A stretch of 64,000 bases of DNA from Bacteroidales bacterium (GCA_022482545.1 JAKVOZ010000005.1:62001-126000), one strand, 5' to 3'; counted from the first letter of the stretch, positions 8,787 through 17,913 are shown. Numbers and translations: made by a program. Notes: generated by a model from the letters alone, not told the origin.

Positions 8787-8801
8787 TATTTTCACTTTAC
8801 T

Positions 8802-8848
8802 AAAAAACGTTATAATATTAAATATATCAATTAATTATAACGTTTTTT
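8802..8848 (+). terminator. Intrinsic terminator of nadA
   Basis: Perfect 15-bp inverted repeat: 8802-8816 (AAAAAACGTTATAAT) pairs with 8834-8848 (ATTATAACGTTTTTT), 17-nt loop, ending in six T. Confidence 0.9.
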
Positions 8849-8936
8849 ATTGTTTTTTTCCTCGTCATAGCTTCAAAAAAAATAGTAGAGATGATAAAAG
8901 TATGGGATTTTTAAAAATATACAGACTTAAAAAATT

Positions 8937-9548
8937 ATGAAAAATGGAATTAAAATTCTAATAGCTTTATTTTTTATTTTTTTCTATTCTAATATATTTT
9001 CTCAAAATTATAAGAAAATTTTAAAGAGTTTAAGTTTTGAAGATAAAGTATGGGTAATGAAAAATTATTCTTCAATAAAAAAAGCTCAGAAAATTTCAAA
9101 TTATGTAATTAATGTTATGGATAGTTTAAATAAAAAAAATTTTCTTGGCGGAAATAGTGAAGGAGAAAAGTTTGATGCTTTTCGTCATATTTTTTGGATG
9201 TATAATCTTTCTAAAAATATTGGGATATCAAAAGCAAGAAGACTTGGAAAAATTTATGAAAAATATAATGAATATGTTTTTAAAACTCAATTAATGTCTG
9301 GTTATGATAAGGCAGGAGAAGATATGGATTTGTTCAATAATGAGTTAGGATTAAATCTCAGTAAAGAAAAAATAGATGATAGCTTAATTTTCAGTACAAT
9401 AGAAAAAATGTTATTGGAAGGAAAAGCAAAAATAGTTAAAAAGAATAATAAAGGACAAAGTCTGGATAAGGATAATAATATTATAAATGATGATGTTTGG
9501 AAAAAAGATTGGAACAATGCAAGAGTTTTAATTAATTCGAATCAATAA
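8937..9548 (+). CDS. Secreted DUF6973-like protein
   Basis: 203 residues with a clear signal peptide (hydrophobic residues 6-20, cleavage near IFSQ-NY). The body carries FDAFRHIFWMYNLSKNIG (about 79-96), then, some 35 residues later, MDLFNNELGLNLS. The pairing of DAFRH...W with MDLxNNxxG resembles the domain catalogued as DUF6973, found in secreted proteins of Bacteroidota and toxin-like contexts; its function is unknown. The histidine and the aspartates could bind a metal or form an active site, but this is speculation. The M28 peptidase gene starts 12 bp downstream, so the two are probably co-transcribed. Confidence 0.6.
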   Translation: MKNGIKILIALFFIFFYSNIFSQNYKKILKSLSFEDKVWVMKNYSSIKKAQKISNYVINVMDSLNKKNFLGGNSEGEKFDAFRHIFWMYNLSKNIGISKARRLGKIYEKYNEYVFKTQLMSGYDKAGEDMDLFNNELGLNLSKEKIDDSLIFSTIEKMLLEGKAKIVKKNNKGQSLDKDNNIINDDVWKKDWNNARVLINSNQ

Positions 9549-9559
9549 ATACAAATAAG

Positions 9560-10825
9560 ATGAAAAAAATATTTTTTATTATTTTAATGATAATTAGTTC
9601 ATTAGCATATTCTCAAAGTTATAAGTATGCATATTATTGTCTTGATACACTTACTAGTAAAACGATGAGTGGTAGAGGTTATCAATATGATGGCAATTTA
9701 AAAGCTGCTACTTTTATAAAGAATGAACTTGCAAATGATGGCTTAACTCTTATGGGAGATAATGGTTTTCAGCAGTTTCCAATCAATATAAACAACATAA
9801 AAAGTATGCGTTTGGCTATTCATAATAAAGATAGTATTAAGATAGAGGGTGTAGATTATCTTGTATTTGGCTCGTCTGCAAGTTGTTATAAAAAGATTGA
9901 GAATACTAAATGCTTAGTTTTCAATGATAAAGAAAAGTTCACAAAAGTTGATTTCAAAAAATTGAACAATAAAGTGTTAATATTTAATCAAAATATTCTT
10001 TCTTATCATGATATAGTTCTATTTATCAGAAAGATAAAAGATAACTTTTGCGAACCAAATCTTATAATAATTCAAGGATATGACAAGATACAATATCCTA
10101 TTTCAACAAGTGTTTATAGAGTTCCTGTATTATTATTAAAAGGCGTGCAAATACCTAAGAATAAGATAGATTACTTGGAATTAAATATTGAATCGGAGTA
10201 CGTAGAAGGCTATAAAACTCAAAATGTATGGGCAAAAATAGATGGAACTCGTTGTAAAGACTCTTGTTTTATGATAGTTTCTCATTATGATCATTTAGGA
10301 ATGTGTGGCAAAGCAATGTTTCCGGGGGCTGCTGACAATGCTTCGGGTACTTGTGTCAATCTTGATTTAGCAAAATATTATGCCAAACATCCATCTCCTT
10401 ATACAATGGTTTTCTTGTTTTGCAGTGGCGAAGAGATAGGTCTTTATGGTTCTAAATATGCTGCTGATAATCCGCTTGTTGATTTAAGTAAAGTAAAGTT
10501 TTTGCTTAACTTGGATATGTGCGGAACAGGTTCACAAGGAGTTGCAGTAATAAATGGCAAAAATCATTCAAAGCAAGGCGAGATTTTAAAAAGGATTAAT
10601 GATGAAAATCGTGCATTTTTAAATATTAATCTTGCAGAGAACTCTTGTAATAGCGACCATTGTCCGTTTGATAAGAAAGGAGTGCCAGCATTTTTCCTTT
10701 TTACTTATGGTAAAGAATATAATGAATATCATACTATTTATGATGATGGTAAAACACTCCCTTTTACTAAACATTTGGATTTTTGCAATCTTTTAAAAGA
10801 ATTTATATCTCAAATGTCTAAGTAG
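9560..10825 (+). CDS. Secreted M28-family zinc aminopeptidase
   Basis: 421 residues with an N-terminal signal peptide (IFFIILMIISSLAYSQ) and no lipobox. The di-zinc ligands of the M28 family are all recognisable: H242/H245 in SHYDHLG, D259 in AADNASG, E291-E292 in SGEEIGLYGS, D319 in NLDMCG and H391 in EYHTIYDDG. The N-terminal 220 residues hold a PA-like inserted segment. Likely periplasmic or surface exopeptidase supplying amino acids. Cys pairs (C27, C109, C118, C232, C236, C265) suggest disulfides in the exported protein. Confidence 0.88.
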   Translation: MKKIFFIILMIISSLAYSQSYKYAYYCLDTLTSKTMSGRGYQYDGNLKAATFIKNELANDGLTLMGDNGFQQFPININNIKSMRLAIHNKDSIKIEGVDYLVFGSSASCYKKIENTKCLVFNDKEKFTKVDFKKLNNKVLIFNQNILSYHDIVLFIRKIKDNFCEPNLIIIQGYDKIQYPISTSVYRVPVLLLKGVQIPKNKIDYLELNIESEYVEGYKTQNVWAKIDGTRCKDSCFMIVSHYDHLGMCGKAMFPGAADNASGTCVNLDLAKYYAKHPSPYTMVFLFCSGEEIGLYGSKYAADNPLVDLSKVKFLLNLDMCGTGSQGVAVINGKNHSKQGEILKRINDENRAFLNINLAENSCNSDHCPFDKKGVPAFFLFTYGKEYNEYHTIYDDGKTLPFTKHLDFCNLLKEFISQMSK

Positions 10826-10904
10826 TACAAGTGGAAAATTAATTAAAACAAATTATTAAAAACAATATTATTTGAACAAATTAAAAACGAAGTAATTTTT
10901 TGCT

Positions 10905-10938
10905 AAAACGAAGAAATAATTAATTTTTTCTTCATTTT
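10905..10938. repeat. GAAG/CTTC hairpin of the dispersed intergenic family
   Basis: AAAACGAAGAAA (10905-10916) pairs with TTTCTTCATTTT (10927-10938), one C-A mismatch, 10-nt loop. It is followed by TTTTAGTGATAAA, similar to the motif at 7459 and 7499. It may end the peptidase transcript. Confidence 0.5.
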
Positions 10939-10965
10939 AGTGATAAAAAAATAAAGAAAAAATCT

Positions 10966-10973
10966 TATCTTTG
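10966..10973 (+). promoter_or_regulatory. -7 box of hutU
   Basis: TATCTTTG matches TAnnTTTG exactly, about 60 bases before the hutU start codon. Confidence 0.6.
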
Positions 10974-11033
10974 TAAATTCAAATAAATGGAAAGAAAATA
11001 ATAAGTAAATAAAACAAAAAATAATAAATAAAA

Positions 11034-13025
11034 ATGGATTTTAAACAAGAGATTTTAGAAGGTATTCCTGACTACTTGCCAGAGAAAAAACCTTACGACA
11101 CAACAATTAGCCATGCACCAAAGCGTAAAGATATACTAACTAAGAAAGAGAAAAAACTTGCTCTTAAAAACGCTTTAAGATATTTTAATCCTAAGTTTCA
11201 TAATGAGCTTGCAAAAGAATTTTTGGAAGAATTAGAGACTTATGGAAGAATATATATGTATCGTTTTCGTCCTTCTTATAAGATGTATGCAAGAAGTATT
11301 GATGAATATCCAGCAAAATGTCGTCAAGCAGCTGCAATGATGCTTATGATACAAAACAATCTTGATCCAGCAGTAGCACAACATCCACATGAACTTATTA
11401 TTTATGGTGGCAATGGAGCAGCTTTTCAAAATTGGGCACAGTATCGTCTTACTATGAAGTACTTAGCAACTATGACAGATGAGCAAACACTTGCCATGTA
11501 TTCAGGTCTTCCAATGGGACTCTTCCCTTCAAGCAAAGAAGCACCAAGAGTTGTTATAACAAATGGTATGGTTATTCCAAATTATTCAAAACAAGATGAT
11601 TATGAACGCTACAATGCTCTTGGAGTTTCACAATATGGACAGATGACAGCAGGCTCTTGGATGTATATAGGGCCACAAGGAATAGTTCATGGTACTACTA
11701 TAACTGTCTTGAATGCAGGGAGAAAGATAGGAAATGATGGTCTTGGTGGCAAACTCTTTGTTACAGCAGGCTTAGGTGGTATGAGTGGTGCTCAACCAAA
11801 AGCAGGTAACATTGCAGGCGTTGTTTCTATTACAGCAGAGATTAATCCAAAAGCAACAAATAAAAGAAAAGATCAAGGTTGGGTAGATGAAGTCTATGAC
11901 AATTTAGATGCCTTAATGGCAAGAGTAGAAACTGCACGTAAAAACAAAGAAGTACGTTCATTTGCTTATCAAGGTAATGTAGTAGATCTTTGGGAATATT
12001 TGGCAGCACATGATATTAAAGTAGATTTAGGTTCAGATCAAACATCACTTCATAATCCTTTTGCAGGAGGTTATTATCCTGTTGGATTAACATTTGAACA
12101 ATCTCAAAAGATGATGGCAGAAGAGCCAGAAAAATTTAAGAAAGAAGTAGAGAAATCACTACAAAGACAAGTGAAAGCTATTAATAAGATAGCAGAAAAA
12201 GGTATGTATTTCTTTGATTATGGTAATGCCTTCTTGTTAGAGTCAAGTAGGGCAGGAGCAGATGTAATGAAACAAGACGGAACTTTCCGTTATCCTTCTT
12301 ATGTTCAAGATATAATGGGACCAATGTGCTTTGATTATGGTTTTGGACCTTTCCGTTGGGTTTGCACATCAGGTAAATCAGAAGACCTTGACCAATCAGA
12401 CCAGATAGCAATGGAGGTTTTGGAAGAAATAGCTAAGCATTCTCCAAAAGAAATTCAACAACAAATGCACGATAACATTACTTGGATTAAAGGAGCTAAG
12501 GCAAATCATCTTGTTGTTGGTTCACAAGCAAGAATACTTTATGCAGATTGTGAAGGAAGAACAAAGATTGCAGCAGCATTTAATGAAGCTATAAAGAGCG
12601 GAAGAATATCTGCACCAATAGTTCTTGGAAGAGATCATCACGATGTATCAGGAACAGATTCTCCTTTTAGAGAAACATCTAACATTTATGATGGCTCACA
12701 ATTCACAGCAGATATGGCAATACAAAATGTTATAGGAGATAGTTTCCGTGGTGCAACATGGGTTTCTATTCACAACGGTGGAGGCATCGGTTGGGGAGAA
12801 GTAATCAATGGAGGCTTTGGTATGGTTATAGATGGAAGTGAAGAAGCTGATGCAAGACTAAGACGTATGCTTTATTGGGACGTTAATAATGGAATATCTC
12901 GTCGTTCTTGGGCAAGAAACGATGGCGCTATGTTTGCAATTAAAAGAGCTATGGAAAATAATCCTAAGTTAAAAGTAACAATACCTAATATTGCAGATGA
13001 TAAACTTATTGATAGTTTGTTTTAA
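11034..13025 (+). CDS. hutU: Urocanate hydratase
   Basis: 663 residues; converts urocanate to imidazolone propionate in histidine degradation with tightly bound NAD+. The glycine-rich NAD-binding block GLGGMSGAQPKAGN is near residue 247, and the conserved GPMCFDYGFGPFRWV near residue 425. The N-terminal IYGGNGAAFQNWAQYRLT and the C-terminal HNGGGIGWGEVINGGFG also mark the family. The length is that of the long Bacteroidota urocanase. The other hut genes (hutH, hutI, ftcD/hutG) are absent from the window, so the pathway is not clustered here. Confidence 0.95.
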   Translation: MDFKQEILEGIPDYLPEKKPYDTTISHAPKRKDILTKKEKKLALKNALRYFNPKFHNELAKEFLEELETYGRIYMYRFRPSYKMYARSIDEYPAKCRQAAAMMLMIQNNLDPAVAQHPHELIIYGGNGAAFQNWAQYRLTMKYLATMTDEQTLAMYSGLPMGLFPSSKEAPRVVITNGMVIPNYSKQDDYERYNALGVSQYGQMTAGSWMYIGPQGIVHGTTITVLNAGRKIGNDGLGGKLFVTAGLGGMSGAQPKAGNIAGVVSITAEINPKATNKRKDQGWVDEVYDNLDALMARVETARKNKEVRSFAYQGNVVDLWEYLAAHDIKVDLGSDQTSLHNPFAGGYYPVGLTFEQSQKMMAEEPEKFKKEVEKSLQRQVKAINKIAEKGMYFFDYGNAFLLESSRAGADVMKQDGTFRYPSYVQDIMGPMCFDYGFGPFRWVCTSGKSEDLDQSDQIAMEVLEEIAKHSPKEIQQQMHDNITWIKGAKANHLVVGSQARILYADCEGRTKIAAAFNEAIKSGRISAPIVLGRDHHDVSGTDSPFRETSNIYDGSQFTADMAIQNVIGDSFRGATWVSIHNGGGIGWGEVINGGFGMVIDGSEEADARLRRMLYWDVNNGISRRSWARNDGAMFAIKRAMENNPKLKVTIPNIADDKLIDSLF

Positions 13026-13031
13026 TGAATT

Positions 13032-13047
13032 ATTTTCACGTGAAACT
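13032..13047. promoter_or_regulatory. parS-like palindrome between hutU and the NusG-like gene
   Basis: ATTTTCACGTGAAACT keeps the palindromic core TTTCACGTGAAA of parS and matches 13 of 16 consensus positions, with a perfect right half (GTGAAAC). It is intergenic. It may bind ParB/Noc-type proteins or another dimeric regulator of the NusG-like gene 28 bp downstream. Confidence 0.35.
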
Positions 13048-13074
13048 TAACTAACAATAATATTGTAAGATTAT

Positions 13075-13578
13075 ATGAAACAATGGTTTGCTCTTTATGT
13101 ACAACCAAGAAAAGAGAAGGTAGTAGAAAAAGGATTAATTAAAAATAATTTTGAATGCTACCTTCCTTTGAAAAGAGAGGTACATAAATGGAGCGATAGA
13201 AGAAAGCTTGTATTGTGTCCTTTAATTCCATCTTATATATTTGTTAAGGTGGATAGTGATGAAATGTATAAAACACTACAAATAACAGGTGCTGTTAGAT
13301 TTATTTATTTTAACAAAAAACCAGCAGCTATTCCAGATAACCAAATAGAATATATGAAGGAACTTATTGAAAGCGATAGAGAAATAACAGTAAGTTCAAT
13401 GTCTTTTCAAAAAGGTGATAAAGTGGCGATAGTAGATGGAAAATTTAAAGGAATGGAAGGACTTATAATTCAAGAGAAAGGTAAAAATAAAAGATTTGTT
13501 ATAAGAATAGAAAATATTGCTATGGACTTGAATATTGATATTAGTCAAGATGAAATGGATAATATAAAAAAGATATAA
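13075..13578 (+). CDS. UpxY-type NusG paralogue
   Basis: 167 residues. An NGN domain (WFALYVQPRKEKVVEKGLI at the N terminus, LVLCPLIPSYIFVKVD near 42-57) is followed by a KOW-type domain (FQKGDKVAIVDGKFKGMEGL, about 117-136). UpxY proteins are specialised antiterminators that usually stand first in capsular polysaccharide operons of Bacteroides. Here the gene is followed by sppA (30-bp gap) and no polysaccharide genes are adjacent. The core NusG, normally beside secE and rplK, is elsewhere. It may act at a distance or regulate the sppA transcript. Confidence 0.8.
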   Translation: MKQWFALYVQPRKEKVVEKGLIKNNFECYLPLKREVHKWSDRRKLVLCPLIPSYIFVKVDSDEMYKTLQITGAVRFIYFNKKPAAIPDNQIEYMKELIESDREITVSSMSFQKGDKVAIVDGKFKGMEGLIIQEKGKNKRFVIRIENIAMDLNIDISQDEMDNIKKI

Positions 13579-13608
13579 TAGATTAATAAATAATAAAAAT
13601 AAAAAGAT

Positions 13609-15396
13609 ATGAAACAATTTTTCAAATTTGCGTTCGCTTCTTGTTTAGGAAGTTTAGTATCATTATTTGTTGTGTCGTTGGTAATAATAGCAATGATAGG
13701 AGCAATGGTTTCTTCAAGCTCAAAGACAGAAGAAGTTAAAGATAATTCTGTTTTGGTTATAGATTTTAATAAACCAGTTTATGATAGAGAGTCAAATGAT
13801 TTTTCTAATGTTATTTCTGCAATTCAAGATGGAATAGATAATGATAATTCAATAGGATTAAGTGAGTTTATTGCTGTTATACATAAAGCGAAAGAAGATG
13901 ATAACATTAAAGCAATAATGTTAAATATGTCTGTTTTGCAATCAAATGGAATGGCAACAGCTCAAGAAATAAGAGATTGTTTGCTTGATTTCAAAAAGTC
14001 TGGGAAAAAGATATATGCTTATAGCGATATGTGTGATCAAAAATCTTATTATATTGCTTCCGTTGCTGATAAGATACAATTAAATCCTGCTGGTATGGTA
14101 ACTCTTTCTGGTCTAGGTGGAGAAGTTATGTATATTAAAGATTTAATTGATAAGCTTGGTGTTGATGTCTCTTTGATTCGTCCTAAAAATAATGCGTATA
14201 AAAGTGCAGGAGAGATGTATATATCAAATAAGATGTCAGATGCTAATAGAGAACAAACGCATCAATATTTAAGTTCTATATGGAATGTTATGGCTTCGCA
14301 GATAGCAGAATCACGCCATATTGATATTAATACGTTTAATAATATTGTTTCTTCATTAAATGGTTTCTTGCCACAAGATGCAGTAAAGAATAGAATAGTA
14401 GATAATCTTGGTTTTAAAACTGATTTTGAAGATACAATAACTAAATATACTATAAATCAGTATAATATGAGTAATAGTACAAAACTACATTTCATTAAAT
14501 ATTCTGCATATCGTCAAACGATGGGCGAAATAAATACAGTTAAAAGCAATAACATAGCTATTATTTATGCGTATGGAGATGTTTCTCAGGGTAAAGGTAG
14601 TGATTTGTCAATAGGTAGCGAAACGATAGTTAAATCTCTTCGTAAGGCAGCTGAAAATGACAAAATAAAAGCAATTGTTCTTCGTGTAAATTCTCCTGGA
14701 GGTGATGCAATTGCTTCCGAACTAATTACTAATGAGGTGATTAGAGCTAAGAGAAAGAAGCCGGTTATTGTTTCTATGGGAGATATGGCAGCATCGGCTG
14801 GTTATGAAATGTCAAGCAATGCTTCTTATATCGTTGCATCAGAGACAACGCTTACTGGGTCAATAGGAGTGTTTGGTGTTTTGCCAAATTTTAATCGTGC
14901 ATTGAAAGAAAAACTTGGAATAACATTTGATACTGTTAAAACTCACGCTAATTCTAATCCTCTTTCTGTTACAACACCAATGACAGAAGATGCTAAAATG
15001 ATGATGCAAAGAAATGTTGAAACGTTTTATTTGAGATTTGTTAGTAGAGTAGCAAAGGGAAGAAACAAAACTCCTGAATATATTAATAGTATAGCAAGAG
15101 GAAGAGTTTGGACTGGCAAAGATGCTAAAGGTTTGGGATTAATAGATGAATATGGCGGATTGCAAAAAGCAATAAATATTGCAGCAAAGAAAGCCAATTT
15201 AAAAGATTATGGTATTGTTGTTTATCCTAAAACTAAGGGTATTATGGGACAAATACTTTCTTCAATGGACGAAAACACTAAGATAAAATCATTGACAAAA
15301 GAATTAGGCAAACCATATACATTCTTTTTAACATTAAAAAATCTAAGTAATATGCAAGGAGTTCAAATGAGAATGCCTTATATTATTGAATTCTAA
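13609..15396 (+). CDS. sppA: Signal peptide peptidase SppA, 67-kDa type
   Basis: 595 residues with one N-terminal transmembrane helix (about 12-36) and two tandem ClpP-like halves, as in E. coli SppA. The catalytic dyad is visible: general-base K198 in NNAYKSAGEMY in the N-terminal half and nucleophile S396 in MGDMAASAGYEMSS in the C-terminal half. NSPGGDAIAS (361-370) forms the oxyanion region. Membrane-bound, active site facing the periplasm; degrades cleaved signal peptides. A perfect-stem terminator follows. Confidence 0.93.
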   Translation: MKQFFKFAFASCLGSLVSLFVVSLVIIAMIGAMVSSSSKTEEVKDNSVLVIDFNKPVYDRESNDFSNVISAIQDGIDNDNSIGLSEFIAVIHKAKEDDNIKAIMLNMSVLQSNGMATAQEIRDCLLDFKKSGKKIYAYSDMCDQKSYYIASVADKIQLNPAGMVTLSGLGGEVMYIKDLIDKLGVDVSLIRPKNNAYKSAGEMYISNKMSDANREQTHQYLSSIWNVMASQIAESRHIDINTFNNIVSSLNGFLPQDAVKNRIVDNLGFKTDFEDTITKYTINQYNMSNSTKLHFIKYSAYRQTMGEINTVKSNNIAIIYAYGDVSQGKGSDLSIGSETIVKSLRKAAENDKIKAIVLRVNSPGGDAIASELITNEVIRAKRKKPVIVSMGDMAASAGYEMSSNASYIVASETTLTGSIGVFGVLPNFNRALKEKLGITFDTVKTHANSNPLSVTTPMTEDAKMMMQRNVETFYLRFVSRVAKGRNKTPEYINSIARGRVWTGKDAKGLGLIDEYGGLQKAINIAAKKANLKDYGIVVYPKTKGIMGQILSSMDENTKIKSLTKELGKPYTFFLTLKNLSNMQGVQMRMPYIIEF

Positions 15397-15418
15397 GGCA
15401 TAAAAGACTTATCATAAA

Positions 15419-15473
15419 AAAACGAAGAGATTTTTCATTAAAACAAAGACTTATTAAAAAATCTCTTCGTTTT
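15419..15473 (+). terminator. Terminator of sppA, member of the GAAGAG hairpin family
   Basis: Perfect 17-bp inverted repeat AAAACGAAGAGATTTTT (15419-15435) / AAAAATCTCTTCGTTTT (15457-15473) with a 21-nt loop and flanking A/T runs. The CGAAGAG...CTCTTCG core recurs at 44642-44669. Confidence 0.85.
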
Positions 15474-15550
15474 TCTTTCATTAAAGTAAAGCAATAATTT
15501 TCTCATATTTTAATATAAAAAATTTATATCTTAAATTCTAAAATTATAAC

Positions 15551-15596
15551 AAAGAACTATTTTATAGGAATCTTATTCCGCAAAAATTAGTTCTTT
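15551..15596. repeat. Nested inverted repeat in the sppA/EF-G2 gap
   Basis: Outer stem AAAGAACTA (15551-15559) / TAGTTCTTT (15588-15596) encloses an inner stem GGAAT (15567-15571) / ATTCC (15575-15579). The left arm and what follows (AAAGAACTATTTTAT) are shared with the 42-bp repeat units at 49885-49968. The 375-base gap holds no convincing gene. Confidence 0.55.
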
Positions 15597-15694
15597 AAAC
15601 TTATTATTTTGGTTTAAATTCCACCATAAAAATGGTTGCAGAGTAGTAAAAATAAGGCATATGAAAAAAAAATTAAAGATTTTTGCTATAAAAG

Positions 15695-15725
15695 TTGGAA
15701 AATAAAAATCAAATAAGTAATTTTG
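15695..15725 (+). promoter_or_regulatory. Promoter of the EF-G2 gene
   Basis: TTG at 15695-15697, 20 bases, then TAATTTTG at 15718-15725. Both elements and spacing fit the Bacteroidota sigma-ABfr pattern. The start codon is 46 bases downstream. Confidence 0.65.
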
Positions 15726-15771
15726 TAACGTTTAAAATATTAAGGTATAAATTTTAATTCAAAAAATTAAC

Positions 15772-17913
15772 ATGAAAATTTACAGTACTTCACAAATCAA
15801 GAACATAGCACTTGTTGGCGGTTCTAAATCAGGTAAAACTTTATTGGCAGAAGCTATGAGTTTTAACTCTGGCATAATTACAAGAAGAGGCACAATAGAA
15901 GACTCTAATACGCTTTCTGATTATAGAGAGATAGAGATAGATAGAAAAAGTTCTGTTGTATCATCACTACTTTATGCAGAATGTAATGATAAGAAAATAA
16001 ACATTATAGATGTTCCTGGTTTTCCAGATTTTCAAGGTGAATTAATATCAGCTTTTAGTGCAGTTGAAGCAGCCGTAGTAATAGTTAATGCACAAATAGG
16101 AGTAGAAGTTGGAACAGAGATAGCTTTCAGAAATGCAGAAAGAATGAATGTTCCACTAATTATGGCAATCAATCAATTAGATCACGAGAAAGCTAATTTT
16201 GATGAGCAAGTAAAAGCGTTGAAAGACAACTTTGGAGAAAAGATAACAGTTATTCAATATCCTGTTAATGCAGGAGTTGGATTTGATAGTTTTGTTGACC
16301 TTATTATGCAAAAGATGTATAAGTATCCAAAAGGTGGAGGAAAGGCACAAATTGTTGATATACCAGATAGTGAGAAAGATAAAGTAGAGGAACTTCGTCT
16401 TAAATTAGTTGAGAATGCAGCATCAGGAGCAGATGATTTGATGGAAAAATATTTTGATAGTGGAGATTTGACGATAGAAGAAGTAAGAAGAGGATTGCGT
16501 CTTGGTATTGCAGCAAGGACAGTATTCCCTATTCTTAGTATTTCAGCAAAAGAGAATATAGGTGTTGATAGAATGATAGAGTTCTTTACTAATAATGTAC
16601 CAAGTCCTAATGAAGCTCTTTATGGATTAACATATAAAGCAAATAATGAAAAAGCACAATATGATGAAAAGAAAGACCCTGTCCTTTTTGTGTTTAAGAC
16701 AGCAAATGAATCACATATTGGAGAAATAACATATATTAAAGTATTGGAAGGAGAGATAGCAACAGGAGCAGATGTTATTAATTCAGCAAATGCAAGTAAA
16801 GAAAGAATATCTCAAATATGTGTTAATTCAGGAAAGAATAGAGTAACAGTAGATAAGGCTGTTGCAGGAGATATAATAAGTACAATAAAATTAAAAGATG
16901 TTAAGCTTAATTCTACTCTTACAGCAGTAAAGAATCAAGGTGTTGTTGTTAATCCTATTGTATTTCCAGAACCTATATATAGCATAGCAATAAAAGCGGT
17001 TAATTCAGCAGAAGATGAGAAACTTGGAGCAGCGCTTAATGATTATACAGCACACGATCCTTCTCTTCATTATGAAATAGCAAAAGAAGCAAAACAAACA
17101 ATAGTAAAAGGAATGGGTGAATTGCATATCAATATCTTAAAATGGTATTTAGATAATGTATATAAAGTTCAAGTAGAGTTTTTTGCACCAAAGATTCCAT
17201 ATAGAGAAACAATAACAAAATCAGCAGAGGCATCATATAGACATAAAAAACAATCAGGAGGTGCAGGACAATTTGCGGAGGTTTATCTTTATATTCAACC
17301 ATATACAGAAGGAATGGCAAAACAAACAAAATATCCTATTAGAGGAACAGAAACGATAGAATTACCATGGGGAGGCAAGCTTATCTTTAATAATTGTATT
17401 GTTGGTGGAGCAATAGATGCAAGGTTTATGCCAGCAATCCTTAAAGGTATAATGGAAAAGATGGAAGAAGGTCCGCTTACTGGTTCTTACGCAAGAGATA
17501 TTGTTGTTAATGTTTATGATGGCAAGATGCACCCAGTTGATAGTAATGAGATGGCGTTTAAACTTGCAGGTAGAAATGCTTTTAAGGAGGCATTTAAGAG
17601 TGCAGGCCCAAAAATTCTTGAACCTATTTATGATTTAACTGTTTCTGTTCCTGCTGACTTGATGGGAGGCGTTATGACAGACCTTCAAGGTAGAAGAGCA
17701 ATAGTAATGGGTATGGATACAGAAGGAAATTATCAAGTGATTAAAGCAAAAGCTCCTCTTGCACAAATGCACCGTTATTCAACATCTCTTTCTTCTTTAA
17801 CATCAGGACGAGGTATGTTCTCAATGAAATATGCAGAATATCAAGCAGTACCAACAGATGTTCAAGGCGATTTGTTGAAAGCTTATGAAGAAACAACAAA
17901 AGACGAAGATTAA
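15772..17913 (+). CDS. EF-G paralogue (EF-G2 type) with altered GTPase motifs
   Basis: 713 residues with all EF-G domains. The P-loop is GGSKSGKT (16-23) instead of AHIDAGKT. The switch I RGIT is replaced (RKSS at 58-61). The G3 motif is DVPGF (80-84), with Phe in place of the catalytic His of DTPGH, and G4 is NQLD (134-137) instead of NKMD. A Bacteroides paralogue called EF-G2 has been reported to support translation without GTP hydrolysis and to matter in carbon-limited gut growth. The missing His makes this protein a likely counterpart. Domain IV (SGGAGQFAEVYLYIQP near 490) is intact, so ribosomal translocation remains plausible. Transcribed alone between a promoter and a terminator. Confidence 0.85.
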   Translation: MKIYSTSQIKNIALVGGSKSGKTLLAEAMSFNSGIITRRGTIEDSNTLSDYREIEIDRKSSVVSSLLYAECNDKKINIIDVPGFPDFQGELISAFSAVEAAVVIVNAQIGVEVGTEIAFRNAERMNVPLIMAINQLDHEKANFDEQVKALKDNFGEKITVIQYPVNAGVGFDSFVDLIMQKMYKYPKGGGKAQIVDIPDSEKDKVEELRLKLVENAASGADDLMEKYFDSGDLTIEEVRRGLRLGIAARTVFPILSISAKENIGVDRMIEFFTNNVPSPNEALYGLTYKANNEKAQYDEKKDPVLFVFKTANESHIGEITYIKVLEGEIATGADVINSANASKERISQICVNSGKNRVTVDKAVAGDIISTIKLKDVKLNSTLTAVKNQGVVVNPIVFPEPIYSIAIKAVNSAEDEKLGAALNDYTAHDPSLHYEIAKEAKQTIVKGMGELHINILKWYLDNVYKVQVEFFAPKIPYRETITKSAEASYRHKKQSGGAGQFAEVYLYIQPYTEGMAKQTKYPIRGTETIELPWGGKLIFNNCIVGGAIDARFMPAILKGIMEKMEEGPLTGSYARDIVVNVYDGKMHPVDSNEMAFKLAGRNAFKEAFKSAGPKILEPIYDLTVSVPADLMGGVMTDLQGRRAIVMGMDTEGNYQVIKAKAPLAQMHRYSTSLSSLTSGRGMFSMKYAEYQAVPTDVQGDLLKAYEETTKDED

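Noticed and set aside
15661-15705. 14-codon ORF (MKKKLKIFAIKVGK) before the EF-G2 gene
   Set aside because: It lies upstream of the best promoter (15695-15725) and is lysine/AT-biased as expected by chance.
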